Positions 44,480 to 52,790 of a stretch of 60,123 nucleotides of DNA are shown here, piece after piece. The notes beneath the pieces are model-generated. The model worked only from the letters and a program-made list of their open reading frames with translations. It did not search any database and was not told the DNA's origin. Location: contig NZ_KQ948687.1 in assembly GCF_001514145.1 (NCBI RefSeq), forward strand, positions 1-60,123. The letters are read 5' to 3'. This DNA is from Streptomyces canus (GTDB lineage: Bacteria; Actinomycetota; Actinomycetes; Streptomycetales; Streptomycetaceae). Both the position numbers and the translations under genes were made by a program. Positions within the stretch are counted from its first letter, which is position 1. Every line of letters starts with the position of its first letter.

Positions 44480-44750
44480 CGCCGTCCCATGGTCGGTGAA
44501 GAGCCCCTCAAGCTCTTGTGGGCGGCGATGAGGACGTTGATACCACTGGAGTTCATGAAGGTCACGCCACTGAGGTCCAGCACGGTCCCCGGCGGCGTCG
44601 CGCCGTTGTAGGACAGCAGGGCTTGGTTGAGTATGTCCTTGACGGGTGGTCGATCTCGCCGCGCACGGTGACCACAGGGATGCCGTCGACGGCGGTGTGG
44701 CCGATCCACAGTGGGCCGGGCCACCGGGCTGCTCCGTGGGTGTCTGTCAC
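44480..44750 (-). pseudogene. STAS-domain anti-sigma antagonist, broken
   Basis: GTG 44750 (GAGG upstream) opens TDTHGAARWPGPLWIGH and VVTVRGEIDH; after that the frame is lost by a one-base deletion near 44645, and the correct continuation is VKDILNQALLSYNGATPPGT, LDLSGVTFMNSSGINVLIAA in the next frame. The serine to be phosphorylated is in MNSSG. After AAHKSL the sequence no longer matches STAS proteins. This RsbV-like antagonist would normally bind the RsbW-like kinase encoded divergently, so it is broken in the local module. Confidence 0.65.
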
Positions 44751-44967
44751 CGTGTCCTCGCCGAGTGTGCTCGCTGATGGGGGCTCAAGGCGCCGACACG
44801 ATCGTGCGCCGACACCGTCCCTGGTGGTACGGCAAACGTGTGTGCGGCCCATTGCCCAGTTCCCACGGGACATGTGCGGCATAGTGCCGGGTACGTGCAG
44901 GCGTGGGAACGGGGGTGGAACAAGGGTGGACTCGAGGGAATCTGTCTCCGATGGTGAGGGCAGCGTG

Positions 44968-45414
44968 ATGCCTGGCGCCCAGCCGATACAGGACACCGTT
45001 GCTCTGGACCGTGACGGATCCTGCATCGCCGAGGCACGTCACCGGGCGGTGGACTTCCTTGCCCGCGTCCAGGCCGAGCACGGTCTGCCGGTCGCCGCAC
45101 GTGTGATGGACCTGACGCAGCTGGTGGTCAGCGAGCTGGTCACCAACGCCCGCAAGTACGCTCCCGGGCCGGTCCTGATGGAGCTGCGGATCGTCGGCGC
45201 CGTGGTGGAAGTGGTCGTGTGGGACAGCGATCCGGTGCTGCCGGTGGCCCGGGCCGCTGATGCAGGCAGGGTCGGGCAGCACGGCCTGGAGATCGTCATG
45301 GCCGTCGCGCAGGGCTTCGAAGTGCAGCGGGAGCCGGTCGGCAAGCGCATCACGGCCCGCATCGCTCTGCCCGACGACCTGGGCGGTGCCCTCACCGGGC
45401 TCCGCCCTCAGTAG
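44968..45414 (+). CDS. RsbW-like anti-sigma ATPase
   Basis: A 148-residue protein of the HATPase_c_2 group. The N box is LVVSELVTNARKYAPG (about 52-67) and a G-box sequence with GQHGLEIVMAVAQGF lies near 106-120, so ATP binding is likely. These proteins are kinases of STAS antagonists and bind sigma factors of the SigB/SigF family. The adjacent sigma factor gene begins 195 bp downstream on the same strand. The kinase loop is intact, while the nearby STAS gene is broken. GAGGG precedes the ATG at 44968. Confidence 0.85.
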   Translation: MPGAQPIQDTVALDRDGSCIAEARHRAVDFLARVQAEHGLPVAARVMDLTQLVVSELVTNARKYAPGPVLMELRIVGAVVEVVVWDSDPVLPVARAADAGRVGQHGLEIVMAVAQGFEVQREPVGKRITARIALPDDLGGALTGLRPQ

Positions 45415-45609
45415 TGGCCGACGTTCCCCCTGCCCCCACTGCCTTCCCTCGCCTGCGCAGGGTGACGGCGGCGGGGGATTCCCCTGCAGCCACTGGCAGA
45501 CCGAGATGATGGGGGAGTGGGGGAGTGGGGGCGGGATGCGAGGGTAGGCGGTGCGTCGTCAGCCGCTTCGGCTGGCCGCGGCGGCGGGAACGACCTGGAG
45601 GGGAACAGC

Positions 45610-46455
45610 ATGGCGCCCACGAGCATGGCGGCAGCACAGACCCGGACGGCCGAACTGCCCGAGGTCGCTGACCCGTCCCGGGTGGCACCCAAAGACGCCC
45701 GCGAACTGTCCAAGCTGTTCTTCCAGCAGCTGGCCGTACTGGAAGAAGGTACCCCGGAGCACCAGTACGCGCGGAACACGCTGATCGAGATGAACATGTC
45801 CCTGGTCCGCTTCGCGGCCGGCCGGTTCCGCAGCCGCGGGCCGGAGGAGATGGAGGACATCGCCCAGGTCGGCATGATCGGCCTCATCAAGGCGATCGAC
45901 CGCTTCGAGCTGTCCCGCGAGGTGGAGTTCACCTCCTTCGCCATCCCCTACATCGTCGGCGAGATCAAGCGGTTCTTCCGCGACACCACCTGGGCCGTGC
46001 ACGTGCCTCGCCGGCTGCAGGAAGCCCGCGTCCAGCTGGCCCGCGCCACCGAGGAACTGCGCAGCCGACTGGGCCGCACCCCGACGGTCAAGGAGCTGTC
46101 GGAGCTGATGAGCCTGCCCGAGGACGAGGTCCGCGAGGCCCGTCTGGCCGCCAACGGCTACAACTCCTCCTCCCTGGACGCCACGATCAGCGGCAGCGAA
46201 GACGGCGAAGCCGCCCTGCAGGACTTCATCGGCACCCAGGACACAGACCTGGAGCTCGTGGAGGACTTCCACGCCCTCGCCCCGCTGATCGCCGAACTCG
46301 GCGAGCGCGACCGGCAGATCATCCACATGCGGTTCGTCGAGGAATACACCCAGGCGCAGATCGGCGAACGCCTGGGCGTCTCCCAGATGCACGTCTCCCG
46401 GCTCCTGTCCCGCACCCTCGCCCGACTGCGCGAAGGTATGCTCACCACCCACTGA
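45610..46455 (+). CDS. SigB/SigF-type stress sigma factor
   Basis: A 281-residue sigma factor of the SigB/SigF/SigG subfamily. Region 2 (MNMSLVRFAAGRFRSRG to TSFAIPYIVGEIKRFFRD, 61-124) binds the -10 element; region 3 (RRLQEARVQLARATEELRS) and region 4 (DRQIIHMRFVEEYTQAQIGE and VSQMHVSRLLSRTLARLREG, 234-276) follow. The ATG at 45610 has GGAGGGG upstream. It directs RNA polymerase to stress promoters (GNNT-N14-16-GGGTA type in Streptomyces) and is likely held by the RsbW-like kinase. One open question is which STAS protein now releases it, as the local one is broken. Confidence 0.92.
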   Translation: MAPTSMAAAQTRTAELPEVADPSRVAPKDARELSKLFFQQLAVLEEGTPEHQYARNTLIEMNMSLVRFAAGRFRSRGPEEMEDIAQVGMIGLIKAIDRFELSREVEFTSFAIPYIVGEIKRFFRDTTWAVHVPRRLQEARVQLARATEELRSRLGRTPTVKELSELMSLPEDEVREARLAANGYNSSSLDATISGSEDGEAALQDFIGTQDTDLELVEDFHALAPLIAELGERDRQIIHMRFVEEYTQAQIGERLGVSQMHVSRLLSRTLARLREGMLTTH

Positions 46456-46745
46456 GGAGAGCCGGTAGCGCAGCCCGCCGGCTCCGCACGGATCAGTGAG
46501 TGACTCGAACCCGGCTACCAGGCTGCGGACTTGATCCCTCGCGGCACCGTCCCGCAGGTTTTCAGACCGGGGGCACGGCAAACAGGAGCAGCACCGGGAG
46601 ATGACGGTGCGAGGAACACCGCACCTTCGTGGATCTTGAAGCGCAGCGCTCCAGTTCCGTCCAGGAGTGCGCCCGCTGACCGGCGTACACGGCGCTGTCG
46701 AAGAACAATCTGGCGGCCGGCCATCATCATGGCGCCGGCGACGGC

Positions 46746-47151
46746 TCAATCACGCTGCCCGGTTCGGCGCTCATAGTCGGCGAACCCGTCCTCGATCGTC
46801 GGCAGTACCAGCTCCACCCGGAAGTAGGGCACGCTCCACGCTCACGTGCCTTCTCCTGGGCTTCGAGCATCCACGGGACCAGCGGATCCTCTTGAAGGAC
46901 TCGCTCGAAGTGATCGCGGGCCGCGTCCGGGCCCCCAACCAGAGCGGCTGCGATCCCGGCGTCGAAGCTGTCCCAGAAAAATCCCCGCCGCACCGGCTTG
47001 GACGTCAGGTATCGGGCTACGTTCGGCAAAGCCGGGAACTTCTCCCTCAGCGCGGTCACGTTCGCACCGCCCGTCGGCTGAGTTCGAGTGCCAGCGGCGT
47101 GAACTGGTCCTCGGTGCGAAACAGTTCGAGGCCGGTCCGGACTGCGCCTAC
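46746..47151 (-). pseudogene. conserved gene, C-terminal part, split by an IS
   Basis: The frames are VGAVRTGLELFRTEDQFTPL, then (after a one-base indel near 47058) VTALREKFPALPNVARYLTS and DSFDAGIAAALVGGPDAARD, and after another shift near 46835, VPYFRVELVLPTIEDGFADY, ending at TGA 46746. It starts right at the edge of the IS200/IS605 element, and its missing N-terminal half lies on the other side at 48976-49206 in the same orientation. The family is not named but the two parts match as one Streptomyces protein of about 190-220 residues. Confidence 0.75.
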
Positions 47152-47240
47152 GTGACTCCTCCCCCTCGTGAACGAGGGGGCTTCTCGCTATGCCGGTTGG
47201 GCGGCGCGACGGACCAGCCCGGCCCGTAGAACGTTGATCG
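47152..47240 (-). ncRNA. putative omegaRNA (reRNA) of TnpB
   Basis: In this class the guide RNA arises from the end of tnpB plus the right end, with the hairpin 47161-47180 as a scaffold stem, and reads into the flanking DNA. By that rule the guide would start at 47151 and run to about 47132. Boundaries are inferred, not seen. Confidence 0.45.
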
Positions 47241-48402
47241 CGCTCACCGTGTCCGCGTGCGCGTCGTGGCCGCACGCCTGACAGCGGAACTTCTGCTGTG
47301 TGGGCCGGTTCTCCTTGGCAGTGTGCCCACATTCGGGGCACCGCCGGGAGGTGTTGCGGGGGTCCACGGCCATCACTTCCCGCCCGGCACTCTCAGCCTT
47401 TGCGTTCAAGATCGCGAGGAACACCCCCCATCCGGCATCGGCGATCGATCGGTTCAGCCCGGCCTTGGCGGCGGCCCCGTTCGGCAGGAAAATGCCCGGC
47501 GTCTCGGGGTCTGGCTTCGGCGCGGGAGCCTTGCTCATCTTGCGGATCGTGAGCTCTTCGTACGCGATGAAGTCGTGCTCACGGACCAGGCCGAGCACTG
47601 TCTTGTGTGCGTGGTCGAGCCGTTGGCGGCGGACCTTGCCGTGCAGCTTGGCGACCTTCTCCACCGCCCGCTGGTGGTTCTTGGTACGGTCCTTGGTCTT
47701 GCGGCGCGGGAACCGGGACAGGGCTTGCTGTGCTGCTTCGAGCTTCGCGGCGGCCCTGCGGCCGTGGCGCGGATTCTCCACAAAGCCGCCGTCCGAGTCG
47801 GCGAGGAAGTTGGCTATGCCCAGGTCGATGCCGACCACGCTGCCGGTGGGCGGCAGCGGATCGGGCTGGTCCTGCTCGGCGGTCAGCACGACGAACCACC
47901 TGCGGCCCTCGCGCTTGACGCTGACGGTCTTGACCTCGCCGACCACGGCACGGTGCTGGTTGACCTTGACGTGCCCGACGCCTTGGAAGCGGACGCGGGT
48001 CACGGGGCCGTGCGGGGTGGAGTCCCAGCGGCAGCCGTCCCCGTCCTTGGGGAAGTCCACTGTGTCGAACCAGTTCACCCCACGAAAACGCGGGTAGCCG
48101 GGCGTCTCACCGGACTTGACCCGGCGGAAGAACGCGGCGAACGCCTTGTCGAGACGGCGCAACGTCGCCTGCTGCGACGAGAACGACCAACGGCCTTGAC
48201 GCTCGGGGTCGAACGAGCGGATCTCCTTGAGCTGCGCGGACTGCTGCCCGTACGTGAGGCTCGTCTTCGAGGTGTGCCGGTAGGCGCCCCGGCGCTCCTG
48301 CAACGCGCCGTTGTAGAGCGAGCAGTGATCCCGCAGCATCTCAGTGAGCGCAGCCGTCTGGCCCACAGTGGGCCGCATGAGGAACTTGTACGCACGGATC
48401 AT
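47188..48402 (-). CDS. tnpB: TnpB, RNA-guided nuclease of IS200/IS605
   Basis: TnpB proteins are guide-RNA nucleases related to Cas12. This one is of standard length (about 404 residues from ATG 48402; GTG 48411 is possible). Numbering from 48411, the RuvC catalytic acids are Asp196 (GIDLGI), Glu285 or Glu286 (AYEEL) and Asp387 (HADTVSA), and the zinc finger uses Cys358, Cys361, Cys377 and Cys380. All are intact, so it should be active. The N-terminal region has the usual bridge and WED-like segments. It is transcribed away from tnpA toward the element's right end. Confidence 0.93.
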   Translation of the reverse strand: MIRAYKFLMRPTVGQTAALTEMLRDHCSLYNGALQERRGAYRHTSKTSLTYGQQSAQLKEIRSFDPERQGRWSFSSQQATLRRLDKAFAAFFRRVKSGETPGYPRFRGVNWFDTVDFPKDGDGCRWDSTPHGPVTRVRFQGVGHVKVNQHRAVVGEVKTVSVKREGRRWFVVLTAEQDQPDPLPPTGSVVGIDLGIANFLADSDGGFVENPRHGRRAAAKLEAAQQALSRFPRRKTKDRTKNHQRAVEKVAKLHGKVRRQRLDHAHKTVLGLVREHDFIAYEELTIRKMSKAPAPKPDPETPGIFLPNGAAAKAGLNRSIADAGWGVFLAILNAKAESAGREVMAVDPRNTSRRCPECGHTAKENRPTQQKFRCQACGHDAHADTVSAINVLRAGLVRRAAQPA

Positions 48403-48453
48403 CCGGCCCACCCCCTCCCTAGTCAGCTCGCGTGATCATACGACGCTTGGTCT

Positions 48454-48883
48454 ATGTCACTACGCTGGGAGCCAAACCCGGATCTTCGCAGGGGGCCGTC
48501 ATGTCATCTACAACCTTCATGTCCACCTGGTCTTCGTCACGAGGTACCGGCGCGGCGTCTTCAATGACGAGATGCTGACGCGCTGCGAAGAGATCATGCG
48601 GGACGTCTGCGAGAGCTTCGAAGCAGAGCTGCGGGAGTTCAACGGCGAAGGCGATCACGTCCACCTGCTTGTGCACTACCCGCCGAAGGTCGCCCTGTCC
48701 AAGCTCGTCAACAGCCTCAAAGGCGTCTCCTCCCGGTACCTGCGGCAGGAGTACACCGGCACGATGAACCGGGCGATCATGCACGGCCACCTCTGGGCAC
48801 CTTCGTACTTCGCAGGATCCTGCGGCGGCGCGCCGCTCCAGGTCGTCAAGGACTACATCGAGAACCAGAAGCGGCCCGCCTGA
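48454..48883 (+). pseudogene. tnpA: TnpA, Y1 transposase of IS200/IS605, frameshifted
   Basis: From ATG 48454 the frame reads MSLRWEPNPDLRRG, but the extended G run near 48492-48496 has one base too many; the conserved remainder (RHVIYNLHVHLVFVTRYRRG and the HUH motif GDHVHLLVHYPP, then the catalytic Tyr in VKDYIENQ) is in the next frame. All catalytic residues are otherwise intact, so the shift is recent or a read error. It nicks single-stranded DNA at the element ends. Confidence 0.82.
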
Positions 48884-48975
48884 CCATCACCCCGCATACG
48901 CAGAGAACTCCGGCGCTGCGCGCCTCCTGTCCTGGGATCGCATTCCCTCCCGGCACAAACGCCGGGATTCCCTGC

Positions 48976-49206
48976 GAAGATCACGGGATGGAAGGCCAGG
49001 TGGTCCACGTCTTGCCACAGCCACATCGCACCGACGTGCAGACCGCTGCCGACGGTCCGTGATGGAGTGAATTCCACAACCCCGAGCCACCACCCGTGAT
49101 CATCGATCCACAGCCGCGACCACCCGCGCTGGGCCAGGCCGAGCGGCTTCAGGGACTCCCGTGCCGCCGAGGTGATGATCCGGAGAACCGGACTGCGATC
49201 TGCCAT
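48976..49206 (-). pseudogene. conserved gene, N-terminal part, split by an IS
   Basis: From ATG 49206 the frame reads MADRSPVLRIITSAARESLK, then RLWIDDHGWWLGVVEFTPSR, LHVGAMWLWQDVDHLAFHPV to IF, and then enters the IS end at about 48975. Its C-terminal half is at 46746-47151. The two parts flank the IS200/IS605 element exactly in the right order, so the insertion split the gene. The resulting proteins are not functional together. Confidence 0.78.
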
Positions 49207-49380
49207 GACCGGCATTTTCGACCGTCCCACCGATACCCCCGACGGCCCTGGTGGCACGTCACCATGCGCGGAGGCCTTCATCGACACTGAGCGAGCCGAC
49301 GATGCGACCCACTGCCACGTAATTTCGACGGCGCTTCGGTTCTGCACCGTTCCTTTGCGTGCCAGGACGTCGGGCGGCGG

Positions 49381-50259
49381 TCACGCCACCGCGTTCAGCA
49401 GGTCGGCCAGCAGGTCGGGCCGTTCCAAGGCGATGAAGTGGCCCGCTCCCGGCACCTGCGTGAAATCGGCGGCCGGCAGCAGCTCCTTGTCGGCCTGCCG
49501 GTCCGAGGGCCGGGACCAGTCCTGCTCCCCGTAGACGAGGTGGACGGGTGCCTTGATCTCGGGGTAGCGCGCGCGGGCGGCGATGAGACTGGGCAGGCTC
49601 TGGTACACGGCCCTGGCGACGGTCGGGTACCCGGGGCGGCTGCCCACCTGGAGGAGTTCGTCGAGGTAGTCCTCCCGCAGCGCGGTCTTGTCGCCCAGCC
49701 CGCCCTGCAGGATCCTGCGGACGACGGCCTTGGGTTGCACCCCGGCGACCACCGGGCCCACCCCCGGAGTGAGGACACCGCTGACCACCACACGGGCGAG
49801 AAGACTGGACCGGGCGATACCGCCGCGGAAGTCGTACGTGTTCACCGCGACGACGCGCCGGACCCGCTCGGGCAGGTCGGCCGCGGTGGTCAGGGCGAGC
49901 ACCGCCCCCATGGACTCCCCGACCAGGGTCACGTCATGGAGGTCGAGTTCGGTCAGGAGCCGCTTGACGCCCGCGCGCATGGCCGGCTCGTCGTACGACG
50001 CACCGGGCACGATCTCGGAGTAGCCCATCCCCGGCAGGTCGAGGGCGTACACGGTGTACTGGTCCGCGATCAGGGGGATGAGGGCGCGGAAGTGCTCGGC
50101 CTGGGTGCGCACGGTGTGTAGCAGGACCACGGGAGCGCCGGTGCCCGCTCTGAGGTAGCGCAGGGTCCCCTCGTCGCTGCGGTGTCCTGCGCGCGGGGCG
50201 ATGGTGTGGCTGGTGGTTCCCGGGATGTGAATCGTGGGACGTGGCTCTGAGCTGGGCAT
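49381..50259 (-). CDS. alpha/beta hydrolase
   Basis: A soluble serine hydrolase of 292 residues. The oxyanion region is LLHTVRTQAEHF (about 46-57), the nucleophile elbow VGESMG (about 113-118, Ser115), the acid probably Asp in YGEQDWSRP, and the catalytic His in GAGHFIAL (about 273-280). No signal peptide. Substrate unknown; it resembles haloalkane dehalogenase/epoxide hydrolase-like esterases with Glu-Ser-Met elbow. Two copies of a palindrome AAACCGATCGGTTT lie in front of it, the same as in front of the NmrA-like gene on the other side, so the two units are co-regulated. Confidence 0.85.
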   Translation of the reverse strand: MPSSEPRPTIHIPGTTSHTIAPRAGHRSDEGTLRYLRAGTGAPVVLLHTVRTQAEHFRALIPLIADQYTVYALDLPGMGYSEIVPGASYDEPAMRAGVKRLLTELDLHDVTLVGESMGAVLALTTAADLPERVRRVVAVNTYDFRGGIARSSLLARVVVSGVLTPGVGPVVAGVQPKAVVRRILQGGLGDKTALREDYLDELLQVGSRPGYPTVARAVYQSLPSLIAARARYPEIKAPVHLVYGEQDWSRPSDRQADKELLPAADFTQVPGAGHFIALERPDLLADLLNAVA

Positions 50260-50358
50260 CTCGTCAGTTTCCCCTTGTGTGAACTGCTGCGGACGGGTGA
50301 TTCGGACAGGGCCCGCCCGAAGGGGGCGTGACCACGGACCAGCCCTTGGATTCAGCGA

Positions 50359-50399
50359 GAAACCGACCGGTTTCCATCATCGTAAACCGATCGGTTTCC
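50359..50399. promoter_or_regulatory. two operator boxes, hydrolase side
   Basis: GAAACCGACCGGTTTCC (50359-50375) and TAAACCGATCGGTTTCC (50383-50399) are near-perfect palindromes; centre-to-centre distance is 24 bp. They lie about 100 bp upstream of the hydrolase start codon and match the boxes at 50781-50821. Confidence 0.88.
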
Positions 50400-50780
50400 G
50401 CGTGCAAGGCTGAGGTTGCCTTCCGCAGCAACAGGGTCGGTGCACGGCGGGGGCGCGAAAGTGTCATCCGTGCAGTGGTCGCCGAGTTCGCGTTCCAGGG
50501 CTGCTGGGGGTGGTCCAGCTCTGCGTTGTTGTCTGCGCGTATGTCCGAAGTGGGCTGTTTGGCTGCATGGGTTCAACCCGTTGCGAAGAGCCCGGCCCTG
50601 GCCCGACGTGCGTTTGCCCGGGTTGCGGGCGGCGGCCGGGCGCCGGGTGAAGGGGGGCGGGCCTCCGGTCATTCAGGCCGCCCGTGACCTGCACCTGTCC
50701 CGGCCGACCGTGACGGGCGCCATCCGCACCCAGGGTCGCGAGGTCCTCGAGGCGCTACCGCCCGAGATGCTTGCCACTCG
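50400..50780. other. stretch between operators, no clear gene
   Basis: No intact gene is seen. A plus-strand frame near 50640-50760 contains AARDLHLSRPTVTGAIRTQG, a helix-turn-helix-like pattern, without a start or family. It could be a scrap of the lost regulator, but this is weak. Confidence 0.35.
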
Positions 50781-50821
50781 GAAACCGATCGGTATACCCT
50801 GCTCGAAACCGATCGGTTTTC
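50781..50821. promoter_or_regulatory. two operator boxes, NmrA-like side
   Basis: GAAACCGATCGGTATACC (50781-50798) and GAAACCGATCGGTTTTCC (50805-50822) repeat the same core, 24 bp centre to centre, like the left pair. They lie about 105 bp upstream of the NmrA-like start. Confidence 0.88.
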
Positions 50822-50923
50822 CAGAGGGAACTCGATCGCCGGGCTGATGTAGAGATCAGCCTCGAACGCACCGTGTCCATCGCGTACTGATCACGTACGT
50901 AGTCAACCTCGGAGTCGTGTTCC

Positions 50924-52021
50924 ATGTCTTCTCACACCACCTCCAGTATCTTCGTGATCGGCGGTACAGGGGCTCAAGGGATGCCCATCGTCCGCGCTCT
51001 TGTCGCCGACAAGAAATACTCCGTCCGGGTTCTCACCCGCGATTCCAACTCTCCCCGAGCCCAAGCGCTCCTCGCGCTCGGCAACGTCTCCCTCCTTGAA
51101 GGCTCGTTCGCCGACGAGGACGTGCTGCGGGAAGGCTTCCGCGACTGTGACGGTGTATTCATCAACATCGACGGGTTCAACACCGGTGAGAAAACGGAGA
51201 CTTACTGGGCGATCCGCAGTTACGAGATAGCGATTGAAGAAGGAATCAAGTTCTTCGTTTACGGAAATCTCGACTACACCCTCAAGAAGTCCGGCTACGA
51301 CTCGAGGTTCCGCACCGGTCATTATGACGGTAAGGGCCGCATGGCCGAATGGGTGTTGTTTCAAAATGAAAAGAACAGGGACCGGATGGGTGCAGCGGTC
51401 TTCACGTCAGGTCCCTACATTGAGATGGTCATCTCACCGCTCACGCCCATGACGCCCACCGTTGAGGACGGTGTCGTCACCTGGCGAGTACCACTCGGCG
51501 AGGGAGCTGTTCCTCACGTGGCTCTCGAAGACTGCGGCTTCTACGTTCGCTGGCTCTTCGACCATCCGGGGCGCGCGAATGGCATGGACCTCGAAGTCGC
51601 CATCGAACACATCACCTATGCCGACATGGCTGCGGCGTTCGAGAAAGTCACCGGGCATCCGGCGCAGTACGTCGACACGGATCTGGAAACATATTGGAAC
51701 GCGCCGGACGTGAAGGGCATTGCTGATCAGCCTGCCGGTTATAACGCAGATCCCAACGATAAAAGCACCATGAGCTTCCGGGACAATTTCACTGGCTTCT
51801 GGAATACATGGAAGCATGGAATCATCACCAGAGATTACGCTTTGCTCGACGAAATCCACCCCAACAGGATCAGAAGCGCTGAGGAATGGTTCCGCCGGGA
51901 GGACCAGTTGGGAAGGGAACTCGGTAAAGGTAGTCTCTGGGAGAGGGTCCAACGGGAGAACTGGAGCCTCGACTCTGCGATCCTCAAGAGCAGTGCCGAT
52001 ATGAGGACTGGCAAGTTGTAG
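50924..52021 (+). CDS. NmrA-like NAD(P)-binding protein, low-GC, fungal-type
   Basis: A 365-residue Rossmann protein of the NmrA/atypical SDR group; the dinucleotide motif is FVIGGTGAQGMPIVRALVAD (10-29). The classical catalytic YxxxK is not seen; members of this group may act as redox sensors or quinone-type reductases. The C terminus (TWKHGIITRDYALLDEIHPN, then RIRSAEEWFRRED) resembles fungal NmrA-like proteins. Its codon use is looser, with many A and T third positions, unlike the ~70% G+C neighbours. This suggests transfer from another organism, perhaps a fungus. Two operator boxes upstream suggest control by an unseen regulator. Confidence 0.85.
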   Translation: MSSHTTSSIFVIGGTGAQGMPIVRALVADKKYSVRVLTRDSNSPRAQALLALGNVSLLEGSFADEDVLREGFRDCDGVFINIDGFNTGEKTETYWAIRSYEIAIEEGIKFFVYGNLDYTLKKSGYDSRFRTGHYDGKGRMAEWVLFQNEKNRDRMGAAVFTSGPYIEMVISPLTPMTPTVEDGVVTWRVPLGEGAVPHVALEDCGFYVRWLFDHPGRANGMDLEVAIEHITYADMAAAFEKVTGHPAQYVDTDLETYWNAPDVKGIADQPAGYNADPNDKSTMSFRDNFTGFWNTWKHGIITRDYALLDEIHPNRIRSAEEWFRREDQLGRELGKGSLWERVQRENWSLDSAILKSSADMRTGKL

Positions 52022-52238
52022 ACGGGCGAGCGGTATGGCGACTCGGTAGACGCTGAGCGAAGAATTGCATGTTCGCGATCTTGGGGGAGGGGGACACCGC
52101 CGGCCCCGATGGCCGGCCCCCCACTCGTGTCCGCCGTCATGCCTTTCCCGGAGACTGGCCCCTGGGACGAGTGCACCGCGTCGAGGCGGCGGTTGCCGGT
52201 CAGGGCTCGGGGGTCGGGGTCCGGGAAGGTCTCGACCT

Positions 52239-52706
52239 TCAGGCCGGCTGCGCGCCGGTGCTGATCTGCTGGGTGAGCTTGAGCAGCTCTTCGACGTGGT
52301 AGATCTCGGTGATCTTGCCGGCAACAATGCGGACGATGTCGGTGCCGGTGATGTCGACCGGGTTGCCCTTGGCGGCGAACCCGAAGGCGTCTCCGGTGTG
52401 CGTCCTGGTCATCCGCCAGTGGACTACCGCCCAGCCGCCGGGAAGCTCCTGCTGGAACAGGATCCGGTGCTGCGTGTCGGTGAATCCGTCGCGCACCGCG
52501 GCGATCAGTACTCGCATGCCGTCGATGCCCGAGGCGGCGTCGGCAGCAGGGTTGTGGTCGATCACTTCGGGGGCGAACACCTCGTCCGCCCCGGCGACGT
52601 TGCCGGTGTCGTAGAGCTCAAGGTTGCGCGCGGCGATGCGCAACGCGGTGGTCGTGGCCGAGTGAATCATCTCGCTCGCGGTGTTGGCCGTACTGATCGC
52701 GGTCAT
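52239..52706 (-). CDS. SnoaL-like / ester cyclase family protein
   Basis: A small cone-shaped (NTF2-like) protein of about 155 residues. ALRIAARNLELYDTGNVAGA, VIDHNPAADAASGIDGMRV and the sequence WAVVHWRMTRTHTGDAFGFA are typical of SnoaL-like cyclases, with a His in a conserved strand. The start is ATG 52706 with AGGA upstream; ATG 52718 is another option. It is divergent from an HxlR regulator across a perfect 22-bp palindrome, which should be its control site. The substrate is unknown. Confidence 0.85.
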   Translation of the reverse strand: MTAISTANTASEMIHSATTTALRIAARNLELYDTGNVAGADEVFAPEVIDHNPAADAASGIDGMRVLIAAVRDGFTDTQHRILFQQELPGGWAVVHWRMTRTHTGDAFGFAAKGNPVDITGTDIVRIVAGKITEIYHVEELLKLTQQISTGAQPA

Positions 52707-52749
52707 GAGGTCCTGCATGGTGTGGGGTGTGGGCTGTTCCGGCAATTCC

Positions 52750-52771
52750 TTGAGGGAATCAGTTCCCTCAA
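52750..52771. promoter_or_regulatory. perfect 22-bp palindromic operator
   Basis: TTGAGGGAATCAGTTCCCTC plus AA has 9-bp arms and a 4-base centre. It lies in the 84-bp divergent region between the SnoaL-like and HxlR genes and is most likely the HxlR binding site. Confidence 0.85.
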
Positions 52772-52790
52772 ATGAACTATTGGGGAGAGC

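Larger units (their letters stand above)
47152..48975. mobile_element. IS200/IS605 element with TnpB and TnpA
   Basis: Ends are placed by the interrupted gene: the right end beyond the tnpB 3' hairpin (cccctcg-tgaa-cgagggg, 47161-47180) near 47152 and the left end after the hairpin cccggc-acaaac-gccggg (48953-48972) near 48975. The element contains divergent tnpB and tnpA and has no target duplication, as expected for Y1 single-strand transposition. tnpA is frameshifted here, so the element may be stuck. Confidence 0.8.

Noticed and set aside
50640..50847. a TetR or other regulator gene between the operator pairs
   Set aside because: A helix-turn-helix-like segment is present but there is no start, no family match and the frame crosses the operators themselves.
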